Positions 1-6,378 of a stretch of 6,538 bases of DNA are shown piece after piece. The position numbers and the translations under genes were made by a program. This stretch comes from Prevotella sp. UBA3757 (GTDB lineage Bacteria; Bacteroidota; Bacteroidia; Bacteroidales; Bacteroidaceae): positions 5,110 through 11,647 of the forward strand of contig DFGF01000141.1 in assembly GCA_002371715.1 (NCBI GenBank), written 5' to 3'. Position 1 is the stretch's first letter; each line of letters starts with the position of its first letter. Below the pieces are notes generated by a model. The model saw only the letters and a program-made list of their open reading frames with translations. It was not told the DNA's origin and made no database searches.

Positions 1-2817
1 ATCACCATTCTGGTGGCCATCCTCTCCTTGACCATTCAGGCTCAGGACAAGCAGAAGAATAACAAGATTTACCTATACGGATCAGTAGCCGACGGCTTTA
101 CAAAGGCGGCTATCAAGGACGTACAGATTGTACTGATGCGCCCCGACTCTACGGCGGTGGACACCACGCAGACCTACGAGAGCTATGGCTACTCGAGCGG
201 GATAGGACGCACACCGTCTACCTCGCGATACTATATCCGTATTCCGCGCGACCCTGCCAAATATATCGTCAAGGCCGAGCACCCGAACTATGAGACAGCC
301 TACGCCGACTTCGAAATGAAGAAGGTGAGTCGCCGACTACAGGAGATGGAGGGGCCGAAACTGTATCTGAAGAAAAAAGCTAATGCACACCACTTCGAGG
401 GCGGCGAACTCGGCGAAGTGGTGGTGAAGGCCACACGGGTAAAAATGGTATGGAAGGGCGACACACTGGTCTATAATGCCGATGCCTTCAACGTGCCTGA
501 GGGGTCGATGCTCGACGGACTCATCCGTCAGTTGCCGGGCGTGGAACTGAAAGACAACGGCGAAATCTTTGTCAATGGCAAGAAGATAGACAACCTGACG
601 CTGAACGGTGCCGACTTCTTCAAGGGCAAGAACAAGGTGATGCTCCAGAACCTGCCGTACTTCACGGTGAAAAACATCGAGGTGTATAAGAAGCAGACCG
701 AGGAGAACAAGTACCTCGGCATTGACGACGAGGACAAAAAGGAATACACCATGGACGTCATTCTGAAGCGGGAGTACAACATCGGCGGCTCGGCGAATAT
801 CGAGGCTGGTGGAGGCCCCTCCGAAGGCGGGGCGTGGCGCTACAAGTTGAAGGGCTTCGGCCTGCGCTTCTCCGACCATACCAGGGCCGTGCTCTTCGGC
901 GGCATGAACAACATCAACGAGTCTATGGAGTATGACGCTGAAGACCAGGAGTATAGTGACAAGAGTCAGCAGTCGGGCGACCTGCACTTCAAGCAGGTGG
1001 GCGGCCAATTCGTCTATCTGGGTGGTGAGGACAAGCTGACAAACTCTACCGAGGTGAACGCCACATGGAGCAACGAGTATAACGAGAACCGCAGCCAGAG
1101 CGAGACCTACCTCAACACGGGCAGCACCTTCGGCCGCTCGGAGGGCACGAATCGCAGCAAGCCCAGCAGTCTCACGCTGTCGAACACGCTGCGCGCCACT
1201 GGCAAGTACCGCTTCTACTCCAGAATGAGACTCTCCTACTATGGCCGGCACAACGAAAGCGAAGGGTGGAACGCCAGCACGGCCGATGCCGCAATGCACG
1301 ACAGCATCAGCAGCTCATGGTACCGCTCGCGCAGCCAGTCCGACCAGTTTGGCGGCACCCTCTATGCCTACTTGGCTAAGCGGCTGAAGACGGGCGACTC
1401 GTTTACCGTCGACGTGCAGGGAAGCTTCAACCGCCAGTATCATCCTGAGACCACCAGCCTGAACCACTACGTCTACCACCAGTTGGGCAAGCAGGACCAT
1501 CGCGACCGCCGCACGGAGTCGCCCTCACACTTCTACGACTGGCAGGCAAACATGAGCTATCACTACGAAATGAACGAGCACATACGCATCAACCCCTCCG
1601 TCGGCATCGGCATGGGCGACAACCATAGCGACCGCCACGAATACCTGCGCGACAGCGTCGACTACCTGTTTGACGCCCGAAACAGCTACGAGCAGTCCAC
1701 ACTGACGCTGAACCGCCGGGCCAGCCTGGGCATCGACTACAGCAAGAGCATGAAGGGAGGCTACCTCGGCATCTACGGAACGATGAGTGCCAACTTCCAG
1801 CGCCAGCGCATGAACTACGACAGCCAGCCGCTCACCACCAGCATGACGCGCCACTACACACTGTTGAGCCCCAACGTCTACATGTTCTACATGAAGCAGG
1901 ACTCCCTGAAGCGGCAGGACCTCACCGTGTCGTACTACCTATGGCCATCGACACCGTCGGTCACCGACCTCATCGACCGTCCCATCAGCAGCGACCCGCT
2001 GAACATCTTCCTGGGCAATCCCGACCTGAAGATGCAGGTGCAACACTACGTCTCGATGACGTACACCCACCGGCGCGACAGCATTGACCAAAGCATCCGC
2101 ATCAACTTCAACGGCAGCATCACGCATAACGCACGGACGCAGGGCTACACCTACGACACGACGACAGGCGTGCGCACCTACAGGCCCGAAAATATCGGTA
2201 GCGGCAACTGGAACATCAGCCTGACGACGAACTGGAACCGCTCACTGGACAAGCGGAAGTTCTGGCACATTGGCAACGAACTGGGCCTGCGCTACACGAA
2301 GAGCACCAGCCTGGCCATCGCCACTGGCAGCACAGACGCCGAACGAAGCCGCGTAGGCAACCTCACCCTCAACTACAAACCCAGCATCCGCTTCCAAAAG
2401 GACAACCTGACACTGCAGGTTAAGGGTGACATCAGCTACCGCCACATCCACCGCAACATCACCATCGGCCAACAGCCCACCGACATCTGGGACTTCAGCT
2501 ACGGGCTGAACGGCTCCTACAAGCTACCTTGGAACCTCACCATCGACACCGACCTGACGATGAACTCCCACCGAGGCTATGCCGACGCGGAGATGAATGA
2601 CAACCGCCTCTACTGGGACGCCTCGCTATCGAAGTCGTTCCAACAGGGCAAATGGGTCGTCAAGCTGCGCGGCTACGACCTCCTGGGCCAAGTCTCCAGC
2701 CTCCGCTACAGCATCAACGCCCAGGGCCGCACCGAGACGTGGACCAACGCCATGCGCCGCTACGCCCTGCTGACCGTCAGCTACCGCTTCTCGCAGAAGC
2801 CAAAGAAGAAAGAATAA
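1..2817 (+). CDS. Outer-membrane beta-barrel protein, TonB-dependent-receptor-like (5' end outside window)
   Basis: The reading frame is already open at base 1. The first codons read ITILVAILSLTIQAQDK, the end of a signal peptide with a likely signal peptidase I cut at QA|QDK, so the true start lies upstream and the GTG at 13 is not the start. Counting residues from that GTG, about 18-104 form a carboxypeptidase-regulatory-like beta-sandwich. Residues 132-230 resemble a TonB receptor plug, with LGEVVVKATR, GDTLVYNADAF, LDGLIRQLPGVELKDNGEIFVNGK and a run ending in VKNIEVYKK. From about 255 to the end there are alternating Tyr/Arg/Ser-rich strands typical of a large outer-membrane barrel, closing with LLTVSYRF. 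This matches the Bacteroidota 'outer membrane beta-barrel family' rather than a classic SusC: there is no SusD neighbour. A short basic tail (SQKPKKKE) follows the last aromatic strand. The substrate is unknown. Codons are strongly C/G-ending (hand count 37 of 60 bases in 1501-1560). Class is confident; role is not. Confidence 0.88.
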   Translation: MTILVAILSLTIQAQDKQKNNKIYLYGSVADGFTKAAIKDVQIVLMRPDSTAVDTTQTYESYGYSSGIGRTPSTSRYYIRIPRDPAKYIVKAEHPNYETAYADFEMKKVSRRLQEMEGPKLYLKKKANAHHFEGGELGEVVVKATRVKMVWKGDTLVYNADAFNVPEGSMLDGLIRQLPGVELKDNGEIFVNGKKIDNLTLNGADFFKGKNKVMLQNLPYFTVKNIEVYKKQTEENKYLGIDDEDKKEYTMDVILKREYNIGGSANIEAGGGPSEGGAWRYKLKGFGLRFSDHTRAVLFGGMNNINESMEYDAEDQEYSDKSQQSGDLHFKQVGGQFVYLGGEDKLTNSTEVNATWSNEYNENRSQSETYLNTGSTFGRSEGTNRSKPSSLTLSNTLRATGKYRFYSRMRLSYYGRHNESEGWNASTADAAMHDSISSSWYRSRSQSDQFGGTLYAYLAKRLKTGDSFTVDVQGSFNRQYHPETTSLNHYVYHQLGKQDHRDRRTESPSHFYDWQANMSYHYEMNEHIRINPSVGIGMGDNHSDRHEYLRDSVDYLFDARNSYEQSTLTLNRRASLGIDYSKSMKGGYLGIYGTMSANFQRQRMNYDSQPLTTSMTRHYTLLSPNVYMFYMKQDSLKRQDLTVSYYLWPSTPSVTDLIDRPISSDPLNIFLGNPDLKMQVQHYVSMTYTHRRDSIDQSIRINFNGSITHNARTQGYTYDTTTGVRTYRPENIGSGNWNISLTTNWNRSLDKRKFWHIGNELGLRYTKSTSLAIATGSTDAERSRVGNLTLNYKPSIRFQKDNLTLQVKGDISYRHIHRNITIGQQPTDIWDFSYGLNGSYKLPWNLTIDTDLTMNSHRGYADAEMNDNRLYWDASLSKSFQQGKWVVKLRGYDLLGQVSSLRYSINAQGRTETWTNAMRRYALLTVSYRFSQKPKKKE

Positions 2818-2888
2818 GCCTACACCAACTGCAAAATATCATTAAGAATAATTTATTTTAAATAACCATAAGATAATATAAGAGAGGG

Positions 2889-2923
2889 CTTGGGGCGTGT
2901 TACAGCCGAAAAGTATAAATTTG
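2889..2923 (+). promoter_or_regulatory. Putative housekeeping-type Bacteroidota promoter for the small exported protein
   Basis: TAAATTTG at 2916-2923 fits the Bacteroidota -7 consensus TAnnTTTG exactly. CTTG at 2889-2892 is the nearest -33-like element; the 23-base spacing is a few bases longer than usual. Transcription would start near 2930, giving a leader of only about 20 bases before the ATG at 2948. The rest of the 2818-2947 gap holds an AT-only dyad (TTATTT-T-AAATAA, 2853-2865) and no convincing terminator for the preceding barrel gene. Confidence 0.5.
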
Positions 2924-2947
2924 CAGCACAATTCATAAGCAGCAACA

Positions 2948-3415
2948 ATGATGAAACGCTGGCTCTACATCCTTTGCCTGCTGTTGACCGTGACATGTCA
3001 AGCAGGATGGGCGCAGGCTACCGACGGCAAGAGGTCGGTCTTGCGCCCAGACTCTGCCATCAGCGACTACGAGGAATGGCTGCGCAACGAACCGCCAAAG
3101 CCCTCGCTCCGCGACAGCTCCATCCTGCAACCGCTGTCCCCACGGTTGCCCGATCTGGATCCGCATAAGGCGAAAGCTGACACGCCATCCATTTCCATCA
3201 ATGTCATATCGCCAGCGCTACGTAACGACATGCGGCTGGCTTACCATAGTCACTGGCTGGAGGAACAGCGTAAGGCCCAGCAGGGCGGTGCAATGACCAT
3301 CGGATTGAACCCTATAGCACTGATAGGCTGGGCTGTGCGTAAAATCTTTCCAAAACACAAGTCGAAAAAGCAGCGCCAACGTGAGCAGCTGCAACAGATA
3401 CTGGATAACTATTGA
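2948..3415 (+). CDS. Small exported protein of unknown function with basic C-terminal tail
   Basis: A 155-residue protein that I cannot assign to a named family. Residues 1-22 form a signal peptide (MMKRWLYILC, a hydrophobic core, then AGWA|Q as likely signal peptidase I site). The cysteine at 17 is preceded by LTVT, a poor lipobox, so a lipoprotein is less likely. Residues 30-80 are polar and proline-rich and probably flexible. Residues 95-112 (RLAYHSHWLEEQRKAQQ) look helical. Residues 115-131 (MTIGLNPIALIGWAV) are hydrophobic enough for a short membrane or amphipathic segment, followed by a very basic tail (RKIFPKHKSKKQRQREQLQQ) and the end ILDNY. Two ATGs are in tandem (2948 and 2951); either could be used, and the region before them (AGCAGCAACA) is A-rich with no Shine-Dalgarno. 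The gene has its own putative promoter and is separated from both neighbours, so it may be a single-gene transcript. Confidence 0.75.
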   Translation: MMKRWLYILCLLLTVTCQAGWAQATDGKRSVLRPDSAISDYEEWLRNEPPKPSLRDSSILQPLSPRLPDLDPHKAKADTPSISINVISPALRNDMRLAYHSHWLEEQRKAQQGGAMTIGLNPIALIGWAVRKIFPKHKSKKQRQREQLQQILDNY

Positions 3416-3474
3416 TATACTTAGTTGGTGCTGATGGATATCAAAAAATAACGATAATTGTTAAAAAGGTGGGA

Positions 3475-3534
3475 ATGGGTGTAGATTCCAAGGTCTTCTC
3501 GATGACTGCCAAACTGGGTTTCACCCACAATTAA
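3475..3534 (+). CDS. Possible 19-codon small ORF or remnant of an older gene (uncertain)
   Basis: The ATG at 3475 opens MGVDSKVFSMTAKLGFTHN followed by TAA at 3532-3534. AAGG (3466-3469) lies five bases before the ATG, which is unusual here because neighbouring genes show no Shine-Dalgarno. The frame is also open upstream back to 3409 without another ATG, reading through ADGYQKITIIVKKVG. The composition looks protein-like and ends like a last barrel strand, so it may be the tail of a decayed outer-membrane protein, a short peptide or leader upstream of the sigma factor, or chance. Nothing seen decides between these. Confidence 0.2.
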   Translation: MGVDSKVFSMTAKLGFTHN

Positions 3535-3560
3535 TTCTGAGAATAATTATTTCTGTTTTT

Positions 3561-3590
3561 TGCAATGTTTTTTCGTTTTCTGCGTATATA
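3561..3590 (+). promoter_or_regulatory. Candidate ECF-type promoter directly before the sigma factor gene
   Basis: TGCAATGTTTT (3561-3571) could act as the -35 element and GCGTATATA (3582-3590) as the -10 element, with about 15 bases between the TGCAAT core and the -10 motif. No TAnnTTTG element was found in this gap, so a non-housekeeping promoter is plausible, and autoregulation is common for ECF sigma factors. Transcription would start within a few bases of the ATG at 3599, giving an almost leaderless message. This is pattern inference from a single site. Confidence 0.35.
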
Positions 3591-3598
3591 TAAGTAGA

Positions 3599-4156
3599 AT
3601 GACAGAAACAGAGACACACCTGATAGAGGGGTTGCGCAAGCAGAATCCCCACGCCCAGCGGCAGATGCTCGACCAATATGGCCGTGACGTCTTTGCGCAG
3701 GTGGTGCGGCTTATTCCTGTTCAGGAGAGTGCCGAGGAAGTGTATCAAGATGTCTTTGTCAAGGTCTTCGCCCACATCGGGAAGTATGACGCAGAGAAGT
3801 CGTCGCTCCGCACGTGGATATCACGGATAGCGTACAACGAGGCCGTCAGCTTTCTCAGACGCAAGGCGATGCCCGTCATCTATTTCGAAGACAGAGGCCA
3901 TGAGGCAGAGCTGCTTACGGACGAAGAGGTGGACGAGACCCTCGGCCACGCCAACCAAGAAACGGTACAGCTGATCAGGGCTGCCCTGAACCACCTGCCG
4001 CCAGAGGAACGAGCGATTATCACGATGTTCTATTATGAGGAGATGAGCCTCAAGGAGATTGCTTATGTCACAGAGTCGCTGCCTTCCACAGTAGCCTCGA
4101 AACTAAGCAGAACGAGAAAGAAACTATGTAGAATCATAAAAATGTTACAGTCATGA
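3599..4156 (+). CDS. ECF-family RNA polymerase sigma factor (sigma-70 type)
   Basis: A 185-residue protein, the normal size for an extracytoplasmic-function sigma factor; it would direct RNA polymerase to a small set of promoters. Sigma region 2 spans about residues 22-91, with the typical region 2.1-2.2 stretch AEEVYQDVFVKVFAHI (45-60) and the region 2.3-2.4 stretch LRTWISRIAYNEAVSFLRR (70-88). An acidic linker (EAELLTDEEVDE, 102-113) joins it to region 4 at about 121-180, with LPPEERAIITMFYYEEMSLKEIA and a DNA-binding helix-turn-helix ending in VASKLSRTRKKL. I chose the ATG at 3599. A TTG at 3560 would add 13 residues (QCFFVFCVYISR) that overlap the candidate promoter and are not sigma-like. 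Its stop overlaps the next start as ATGA (4153-4156), which implies translational coupling and a partner relationship with the following membrane protein. The target genes are unknown apart from probable autoregulation. Confidence 0.93.
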   Translation: MTETETHLIEGLRKQNPHAQRQMLDQYGRDVFAQVVRLIPVQESAEEVYQDVFVKVFAHIGKYDAEKSSLRTWISRIAYNEAVSFLRRKAMPVIYFEDRGHEAELLTDEEVDETLGHANQETVQLIRAALNHLPPEERAIITMFYYEEMSLKEIAYVTESLPSTVASKLSRTRKKLCRIIKMLQS

Positions 4157-4803
4157 GCGAGGACAAACTCAAAGATTTACTACAGCAGGACCAGAACCTA
4201 CGAGATGCCATCCGCCAAGAGGAGGCAGAGCGTCCTCAGATGCCTGCCGACCTGAACGCCCGCTTGATGCAGCGCGTTAGCGCGTCCAGCGGTTCAGCAG
4301 GCAGAAACAAGCGCAGCCTTTGGCCTTGGATTGTTGCGGCCTGTGTGGCTGGCATCATGGTTGTGTTCCTAACTCCGCCAAAGGAGACAGAAGGGAAGAA
4401 GAAGAATGTCGCGGAGGTGGAGCGAAAGGTAATTGTAAAGAAGAAAGAGATAAAATCTGCCATCCCTGCAAAGAAAGATCCAGAGACGAAACCTGTCACT
4501 CCTATCAAGCGCAAGAAACAGAAAGAGCGTAAGCCCATTACTCCTATAGACCCACCACAGCAGCTGCTGGCTCAGGAAAAGCTGCAATCAGTACCTGTCG
4601 AAGTGGAAAAGGAAGTGGTAAAGGAAACAGCCCCAGTGACACTCACCGAACGTGACATCCCTATCACTCGCCCAGAAAACTATCATTATACTCCGGAAGA
4701 AATCGCCCTCATGAAGAAGCAGGCCACCGAGGCGTATCTGAAGTGGGTGGAACTGGAACTCGAGATAGCCAAACATAGTCAAGAACAAACAGCACAACAA
4801 TAA
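4153..4803 (+). CDS. Single-pass membrane protein, probable anti-sigma factor without FecR domain
   Basis: A 216-residue protein translationally coupled to the sigma gene. Residues 1-55 are polar, charged and helical (DKLKDLLQQDQNLRDAIRQE, then MPADLNARLMQRV), the usual place for a sigma-binding region. No zinc-binding HxxxCxxC motif is present. One transmembrane helix lies at 57-73 (WPWIVAACVAGIMVVFL), with basic residues RNKR just before it, so the N-terminus should be cytoplasmic. The outer part begins with a Lys/Glu/Pro-rich stretch (76-135) that contains KPVTPI and KPITPI, then a valine/glutamate stretch (145-165). It ends in a likely helix (YTPEEIALMKKQATEAYLKWVELELEI, 180-206) and a Gln-rich tail. 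There is no FecR or DUF4974-like domain. By position it should be the anti-sigma factor or signal-receiving partner; this is inferred from layout, and the sequence family itself I do not recognise. The Lys/Pro stretch recalls TonB-type periplasm-spanning linkers. Confidence 0.75.
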   Translation: MSEDKLKDLLQQDQNLRDAIRQEEAERPQMPADLNARLMQRVSASSGSAGRNKRSLWPWIVAACVAGIMVVFLTPPKETEGKKKNVAEVERKVIVKKKEIKSAIPAKKDPETKPVTPIKRKKQKERKPITPIDPPQQLLAQEKLQSVPVEVEKEVVKETAPVTLTERDIPITRPENYHYTPEEIALMKKQATEAYLKWVELELEIAKHSQEQTAQQ

Positions 4804-4816
4804 ATACAACAACAAT

Positions 4817-6220
4817 ATGAAACGTATCATCATCATGCTCATCGTATGCAGCATCGTCTCAACAGCTATGGCACAGAAGGTTTCTGCCATAGGTAAGCAA
4901 AAGAACTATCCCGTCAGTGTGCAACAGCAACTGAAGCACATGATTGACAAGTTCGGAACAAATGAAGGACAGGTCTATTCTGTCATCAAGAATCCTAATA
5001 CTGGTCTCGTCGAAATGAGCCAGCGTATCTCCAAATTCTCCTGCAGTCAAGACAATCCTAACCTGAAGTCGGTGACCACTTTCTTCATGCAGGACGAACC
5101 CTATTCTTATCAGATTCAGCACATAACACCAGGGAGTCGTGAAAGGTTCAGCATCAAGGTGGTCAGTGATACTGGTCAACCCAGCAGCACGCTCCACATC
5201 CGTACCAGCACCGCGCAGGAAATGTGGTTGATGTGTGCCAAGAACCCCGAGAACCCACAACTGCGTGATGCATATGCTATTGTATGGGAACTATCTAAAG
5301 ACGAGCAGAAGGCAGTGGGCACCATCTATATGATTACCTCGCTGCGCCCCGACATCTACGAAAAGGCCGCTGAAACCTCGAAGAAGACATTCAAAATTGA
5401 GGGCCGCGTGGATGCCAACATCAAGGACTCGCTCTACAACATCTACATCGCCAACTCCGCCCAGGAACTTGCCAACATCGGCGACGATGACTACGTGGCC
5501 TGTGTGCCTGTCATCAATAAGCGCTTTGAATGGCAGACGGAACTGGACCACCCCGTTGCGGGACGTTTGCGCTGCATCTTCCCCGACGGCGAACTCTGCT
5601 CGGCCTGGATCAACCTTGACTTCGTGCCTGGCGAAACCTACCGCATCACGGTTCACAACGGCTACTACGATGAAGACCGCGACTACGAGCGCCGGGTGGG
5701 ACGCTATTCGGGCAAGAGCCTGCTGAACAGCCGGCAAATAGCAGGAAATGACGATGTTTCGATAGTAGCTGAAGAGGATACCGTCGCCGTGGACTCCCCC
5801 ACCAACTGGGAACCGTCACCCGCACTGAAGATGCAGTTGGAAGTAAAGGGAAAAGCTATGTGGGCTAAAATGGAATCAGTAAAGGCCTTATATCGGTCTC
5901 TCGACCCCAAGAATAGTGTTTCGTGGATGAGAAAAGACCTCATCTTCGTCCGAATCACCAAGCAGAACAAGGAGGTGGATGCGGCTTTTCATGACATATT
6001 GAAGTTCTTAAAAGACATTGTAATTCCTGTAGATGAGCGAGCAGAAATCCTTGGCAAAGGCTATGAGGAGATACTGAAGTTCTACACCGAGCAGAACAAA
6101 GGACTGACAGAAATGATGAGTTCTGGCGTCCAGCTGCCCAAGTCGGCCAAGAAGACCCAGAAAGCCCTCAACAAATACATTGAGAAATACATGACGGAGA
6201 TGACCAAGCTCATCGAATAA
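4817..6220 (+). CDS. Secreted multidomain protein of unknown function in the sigma factor operon
   Basis: A 467-residue protein beginning with a clear signal peptide (MKRIIIMLIVCSIVSTAMA|Q, cut after 19). The cysteine at 11 is not in a good lipobox, so it is probably soluble in the periplasm or outside the cell. Residues 36-80 contain LKHMIDKFGTNEGQVYSVIK, a pattern recalling small exported proteins that accompany sigma factors in Bacteroidota, but I cannot name a family with confidence. Residues 85-185 are beta-rich (FFMQDEPYSYQI, STLHIRTS, YAIVWELS). Residues 191-300 look like a compact beta domain (TFKIEGRVD, NIYIANSAQEL, RFEWQTELD, LRCIFPDGE, LDFVPGETYRITVHNG), similar in layout to the DUF4369-type N-terminal domains of Bacteroidota lipoproteins. 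Residues 335-467 are mainly helical. It starts 13 bases after the membrane protein, in an A-rich context without Shine-Dalgarno, so it should be co-transcribed. GC is about 59% in 5401-5700 against the low 40s in its ends. Role as ligand sensor or effector is inference only. Confidence 0.7.
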   Translation: MKRIIIMLIVCSIVSTAMAQKVSAIGKQKNYPVSVQQQLKHMIDKFGTNEGQVYSVIKNPNTGLVEMSQRISKFSCSQDNPNLKSVTTFFMQDEPYSYQIQHITPGSRERFSIKVVSDTGQPSSTLHIRTSTAQEMWLMCAKNPENPQLRDAYAIVWELSKDEQKAVGTIYMITSLRPDIYEKAAETSKKTFKIEGRVDANIKDSLYNIYIANSAQELANIGDDDYVACVPVINKRFEWQTELDHPVAGRLRCIFPDGELCSAWINLDFVPGETYRITVHNGYYDEDRDYERRVGRYSGKSLLNSRQIAGNDDVSIVAEEDTVAVDSPTNWEPSPALKMQLEVKGKAMWAKMESVKALYRSLDPKNSVSWMRKDLIFVRITKQNKEVDAAFHDILKFLKDIVIPVDERAEILGKGYEEILKFYTEQNKGLTEMMSSGVQLPKSAKKTQKALNKYIEKYMTEMTKLIE

Positions 6221-6287
6221 TAGGAAACAACATGTAAAAGACAATTTTGGAAGGCTGCTAAGTATGGTGCCAACAGAAAGAAAAGTG

Positions 6288-6320
6288 ACAGATTATTTGG
6301 TGATTTGGAGATTTATCTGT
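6288..6320 (+). repeat. Short direct and inverted repeats over a promoter, possible operator
   Basis: ACAGAT (6288-6293) and ATCTGT (6315-6320) form a 6-base inverted repeat that flanks the -33 element and abuts the -7 element. Between them are two tandem 8-base units, ATTTGGTG (6295-6302) and ATTTGGAG (6303-6310), then a third partial ATTT. Xre/HipB-type regulators often repress their own promoters, so this may be their binding site. The arms are short and the region is AT-rich, so chance is not excluded. Confidence 0.3.
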
Positions 6321-6327
6321 ATCTTTG
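6296..6327 (+). promoter_or_regulatory. Strong-match Bacteroidota housekeeping promoter for the Xre-like regulator
   Basis: TTTG at 6296-6299 and TATCTTTG at 6320-6327, separated by exactly 20 bases, match the Bacteroidota -33/-7 consensus (TTTG, TAnnTTTG) in every fixed position. Transcription would begin around 6333-6335, leaving a leader of about 45 bases before the ATG at 6379. The 6221-6287 stretch before it shows no convincing terminator for the secreted-protein gene. Confidence 0.7.
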
Positions 6328-6378
6328 CAACTAATATTTGATGCGTAATTCGATAAAATTAGATTTTACACATAATAT

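Noticed and set aside
337..1299. Long open frame (320 codons) on the minus strand inside the barrel gene, with further ones at 1525-1854 and 1939-2127
   Set aside because: The barrel gene uses mostly C/G-ending codons, which removes stops from one antisense frame. The translations are Val/Ala/Leu/His-rich with no domain pattern, and the sense strand is an unmistakable protein.
3449..3463. Stem TAACGA-TAA-TTGTTA, possible terminator after the small exported protein
   Set aside because: The stem is six pairs with one G-U pair, AT-rich, and has no T-run on the plus strand. T-rich sequence follows only when it is read on the minus strand, where no gene needs ending.
3515..3527. Hairpin TGGGT-TTC-ACCCA before the sigma factor gene
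   Set aside because: It has only five pairs and no following T-run; it lies within the coding-like stretch, so it is weak as a terminator or riboswitch part.
3534..3544. Palindrome ATTCT-G-AGAAT upstream of the sigma promoter
   Set aside because: It is short, in very AT-rich sequence, and no second copy was seen in the window; not enough to call an operator.
3560..3598. Upstream TTG start for the sigma factor
   Set aside because: The added residues are not sigma-like and overlap the candidate promoter; the ATG at 3599 gives the usual family length.
4447..4540. Lys/Pro-rich stretch as evidence for a true TonB protein
   Set aside because: The C-terminal TonB fold (about 80 residues with a YP motif) is missing, and the coupling to a sigma gene points to an anti-sigma role instead.
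5291..5737. Open frames on the minus strand and in a second plus frame (5397-5726) inside the secreted-protein gene
   Set aside because: They coincide with the GC-rich block and have low-complexity Ala/Val or Arg/Thr/Ser compositions, as expected for shadows of a real gene.
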